Positions 61,729 to 64,000 of a stretch of 64,000 bases of DNA are shown one piece after another (position 1 is the first letter of the stretch; every line of letters begins with the position of its first letter). Below the pieces are notes generated by a model. It ran no database searches. It was not told the origin of the DNA and saw nothing but the letters and a program-made list of their open reading frames with translations. The DNA is taken from contig JAZBQD010000027.1 of NCBI GenBank assembly GCA_036583965.1, forward strand, positions 25,427,001 through 25,491,000. Reading direction: 5' to 3'. The translations under genes were made by a program, and so were the position numbers. The stretch comes from Prunella strophiata. Its lineage: Eukaryota; Chordata; Aves; Passeriformes; Prunellidae.

Positions 61729-63128
61729 CCTTCTACCCACCCCCCAACAGGCAAGCACTCAATACAATGTAAGTTATTGTCTGGAGCAATTATTAGGCTA
61801 TTATTAAAGCCCTGTTGAGATATGTCAGTATCCCGTAGGAATTTTAAACAAGTGGGAGCAGAGACAATAGCGAGCATTGGAGGATTGCGAACGCGTCGTG
61901 CCGCTGGTAGCGTGGGGAGGGTGCCTGTAGCCCTCCTAACAACAGTCTCACAAAAACTATGAGCAGTCTCCCCAAACTGACAGAAGTCAGGATGTGCCAA
62001 GTGTGGATTAAGATGGAAAGGGCAAAGAGAGGAAAGTGCTTCTGCCAGGGCTTTTGGGCTGCGTGCTGCTCCTTGCGTGCCGAGCCTCTTCACGCGAGTT
62101 CGGTACAGCCCACTGGGGGACGAGCTGTAGCACTGAGTGTATTGTTGTGATGGAGATGATAGTAAAATGTCCCCACCCCACGTGGATGGGAGAGTGTTCT
62201 TTGTTAGAAAGTCTTCTGCATTCATGATCCCTGTTTGTGTGCCCTGATTTTGAAAGGGAATTATTCATCAGCAGTAGCAGGATGTGTGGGAGCTGGGCAG
62301 CGAGCAGCTAAAATAAGAGAGGAAAGTGGTTCTTGACATGATATGTTTATTTGTTTGTAGATTACAGCATGGTGTTTCTTTTCCAAAGGAAGGCTTATCC
62401 AGTTTCTCAGCAGAGGGAATTCAGGAGATCCAGGAGCAGAACTTGCCTTGAAGTCTCCTCTTGCCATACATTCCCTGCTGTTGCCACTGGGGTTGTATTC
62501 AAGAAGCCACCACTGCTCATGCCGCCCTAACAGCCCAGCCTTTTCCATCCTACCCTGTATCCTGGGACTGCATTTTCTGTCGCCTTTGTCTTGCTGATGC
62601 AGTCCTTCTGTTGAGCAATAGCAGAAGTGACAGGGTTTTATAGCACTGTATCGATTTCTTCCAGGAATTTCCTTCCAAGAAGCTGCAGTGTTGTCATGGG
62701 TCAAAGATGTCACCAGACTGATTTGGCGTTTCATTTGTGACAGTTGTCAGAAGAGGCTGTGGCTTGCCCAGAACATCTTTGTCTTGGGTTGTGCAAATGT
62801 TAAGAGCAGTTGTGAGTGCAGATGGAGAACCCATTAATGAGCTGCATATGCAAAGGAAGGGAAAAAAAAAAGAAAAAACAGGAGAGTTTGCAAGAACCTT
62901 TTTTCTGGCTGTTGGAAAGTGAGGCTCTTTCTGGTTATTTAAAAGCTCATTTCTCTGGGAAGCTTGCTTTTAACTCCTGTAAATAGAAGATCCACCTCCA
63001 CAACTTCTCCTTCCCACTGCTTGGGAAAGGTGTCCCAAGGTCTCTCAATCCTCCACTTAGCACAGAAGTGGACAGGGGTTTGCCTCATCCCTCTGCACAG
63101 CAGTTTTATTCATTTATTGTCAATAATA

Positions 63129-63152
63129 TTGTGACAACATTTATTGTCACAA
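63129..63152. repeat. Inverted repeat, 9-bp stem, 6-base loop
   Basis: TTGTGACAA and TTGTCACAA are exact reverse complements around the loop CATTTA. Pairing can extend into flanking AATATT with a 3-base bulge. AT-rich; possibly incidental. Confidence 0.8.
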
Positions 63153-64000
63153 TTAATATTTGGGGATGTGTTTGTACGTCTCTTGTTTGGGGTTCCTCTC
63201 AGAGCAGGACACAGCATTGTAAGGCTGTAATGCTCAGTCTGACATAGAACACGTTCATTGGTTCTCATTTATGGTTTTTCTGTGGTTTAGTTCTCACATA
63301 GATTTTGTGTCCATGGATGGCAGCAGTGAGGGCTTCCCAGCTAGCAGAGAGATCCAAGTGCATCTGAATCCATCTGCTGCTGGCAGCTGGCAGCTGTCTG
63401 TCAGGTGAAGCCAGCAGTGGGTTCCTTTTTCCAGTTCCTGCATCATTTCAGTGCCTGCTCTGCTCCTCTGGCTGCCTTCCTGACCTCTGCTGAAACAAGG
63501 GGTGGGAGTTATGTGAGCTCTGTGGTTACCCATAGGTTTGTGGGTAGCAGCACAAACAGATGCAAACACTCCCACCACAGCTGCTCAGAGCTTTTTGTGC
63601 TTCAGCAGCGTTGGAGGCAGCTCAGCCCAGCTCATTAATGAACACTGCAGCGAGGCACAAGTTGGTTCATAGAGACTTTGTTAAAGGCTTGTTAAAGGAA
63701 ATCAGGTTTCATTGCTAATGGCACTGGAATATCTATCAGCATATGTCTTTTGACAGTGTTCCCATTTCAGGCTCTGAAAATGATGTAACTATTTTACTAT
63801 AATAAAATAATTACAATTTTCAGAGAGGAATCTAGGGCAGTAGGCTATGGTTCATAAAAACACTTGCTTTGGCAAACATTTTACCACTCAAAATAAAAAG
63901 TGATTATTTAAAATTATAAAATCTCTTATGCACAATGTTGCAAACCTTATTTTAAGTACTGGCAGCGTTCCTGAATGTGTCTGAGCACACCATCACCTCT

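Larger units (their letters stand above)
60693..64000 (+). other. XPR1 intron 2, last segment in window
   Basis: No exon found. The stretch from about 60880 to 62150 has more CpG than the rest of the intron, few repeats and several homeodomain-type TAATTA/TTAATT words, suggesting a regulatory element. Reverse-strand frames of 160 and 169 codons fall there but look non-coding. A 9-bp perfect hairpin lies at 63129-63152. Confidence 0.5.

Noticed and set aside
62107..62123. CTCF-like site (CCCACTGGGGGACG)
   Set aside because: It only partly matches the core motif; too weak to annotate without a matrix score.
60874..62225. Reverse-strand frames of 160 and 169 codons
   Set aside because: They overlap the CpG-enriched segment. 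Amino-acid composition is unremarkable, no domain is recognisable, and the length is within chance for 64 kb.

Overview
The window is vertebrate nuclear DNA, almost certainly from a bird. It carries at least a dozen 3'-truncated CR1 LINE copies (the dominant avian retrotransposon), a solo retroviral LTR, a GC-rich promoter island followed by AT-rich introns, and no bacterial-style gene packing. No species can be named from the sequence.

Only one gene can be supported: the 5' end of XPR1, on the + strand. XPR1 is the phosphate exporter with an N-terminal SPX domain. Coding exon 1 (10913-10981) encodes residues 1-23 and coding exon 2 (17861-17912) encodes residues 24-40 plus one base. The two join in frame with consensus splice sites, and the acceptor has a perfect TACTAAC branch-point match. 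I did not find exon 3, so everything from 17913 to the end appears to be intron 2 (at least 46 kb). The pyrophosphate-inositol sensing residues Tyr22 and Lys26 are both present.

Layout. 1-9130 is upstream intergenic sequence with a 31/32-bp minisatellite, two CR1 pieces, a possible LTR and a small CpG pocket at about 8390-8560. 9134-9692 is a long pyrimidine-rich tract ending in a (CCCAT)25 array. 9836-10587 is a perfectly regular 11-bp GC-rich array of about 68 copies. 10590-10912 is the probable XPR1 core promoter and 5' leader, with GC boxes, a YY1-type element and several upstream ORFs. One of these ends in an ATGA overlap with the XPR1 start codon. 10982-17860 is intron 1. 17913-64000 is intron 2, with CR1 copies, a 458-bp solo LTR with a 4-bp target duplication, a recent 111-bp tandem duplication, and a CpG-enriched segment (about 60.9-62.15 kb) that reads like a regulatory element.

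The most interesting region is 9.1-10.9 kb. A strand-asymmetric pyrimidine tract switches to a homogeneous CpG-dense 11-mer array a few hundred bases upstream of the start codon, followed by a leader rich in upstream ORFs. The very long ORFs across the array are repeat artefacts and not genes. I saw no tRNA, rRNA, CRISPR array or bacterial system.
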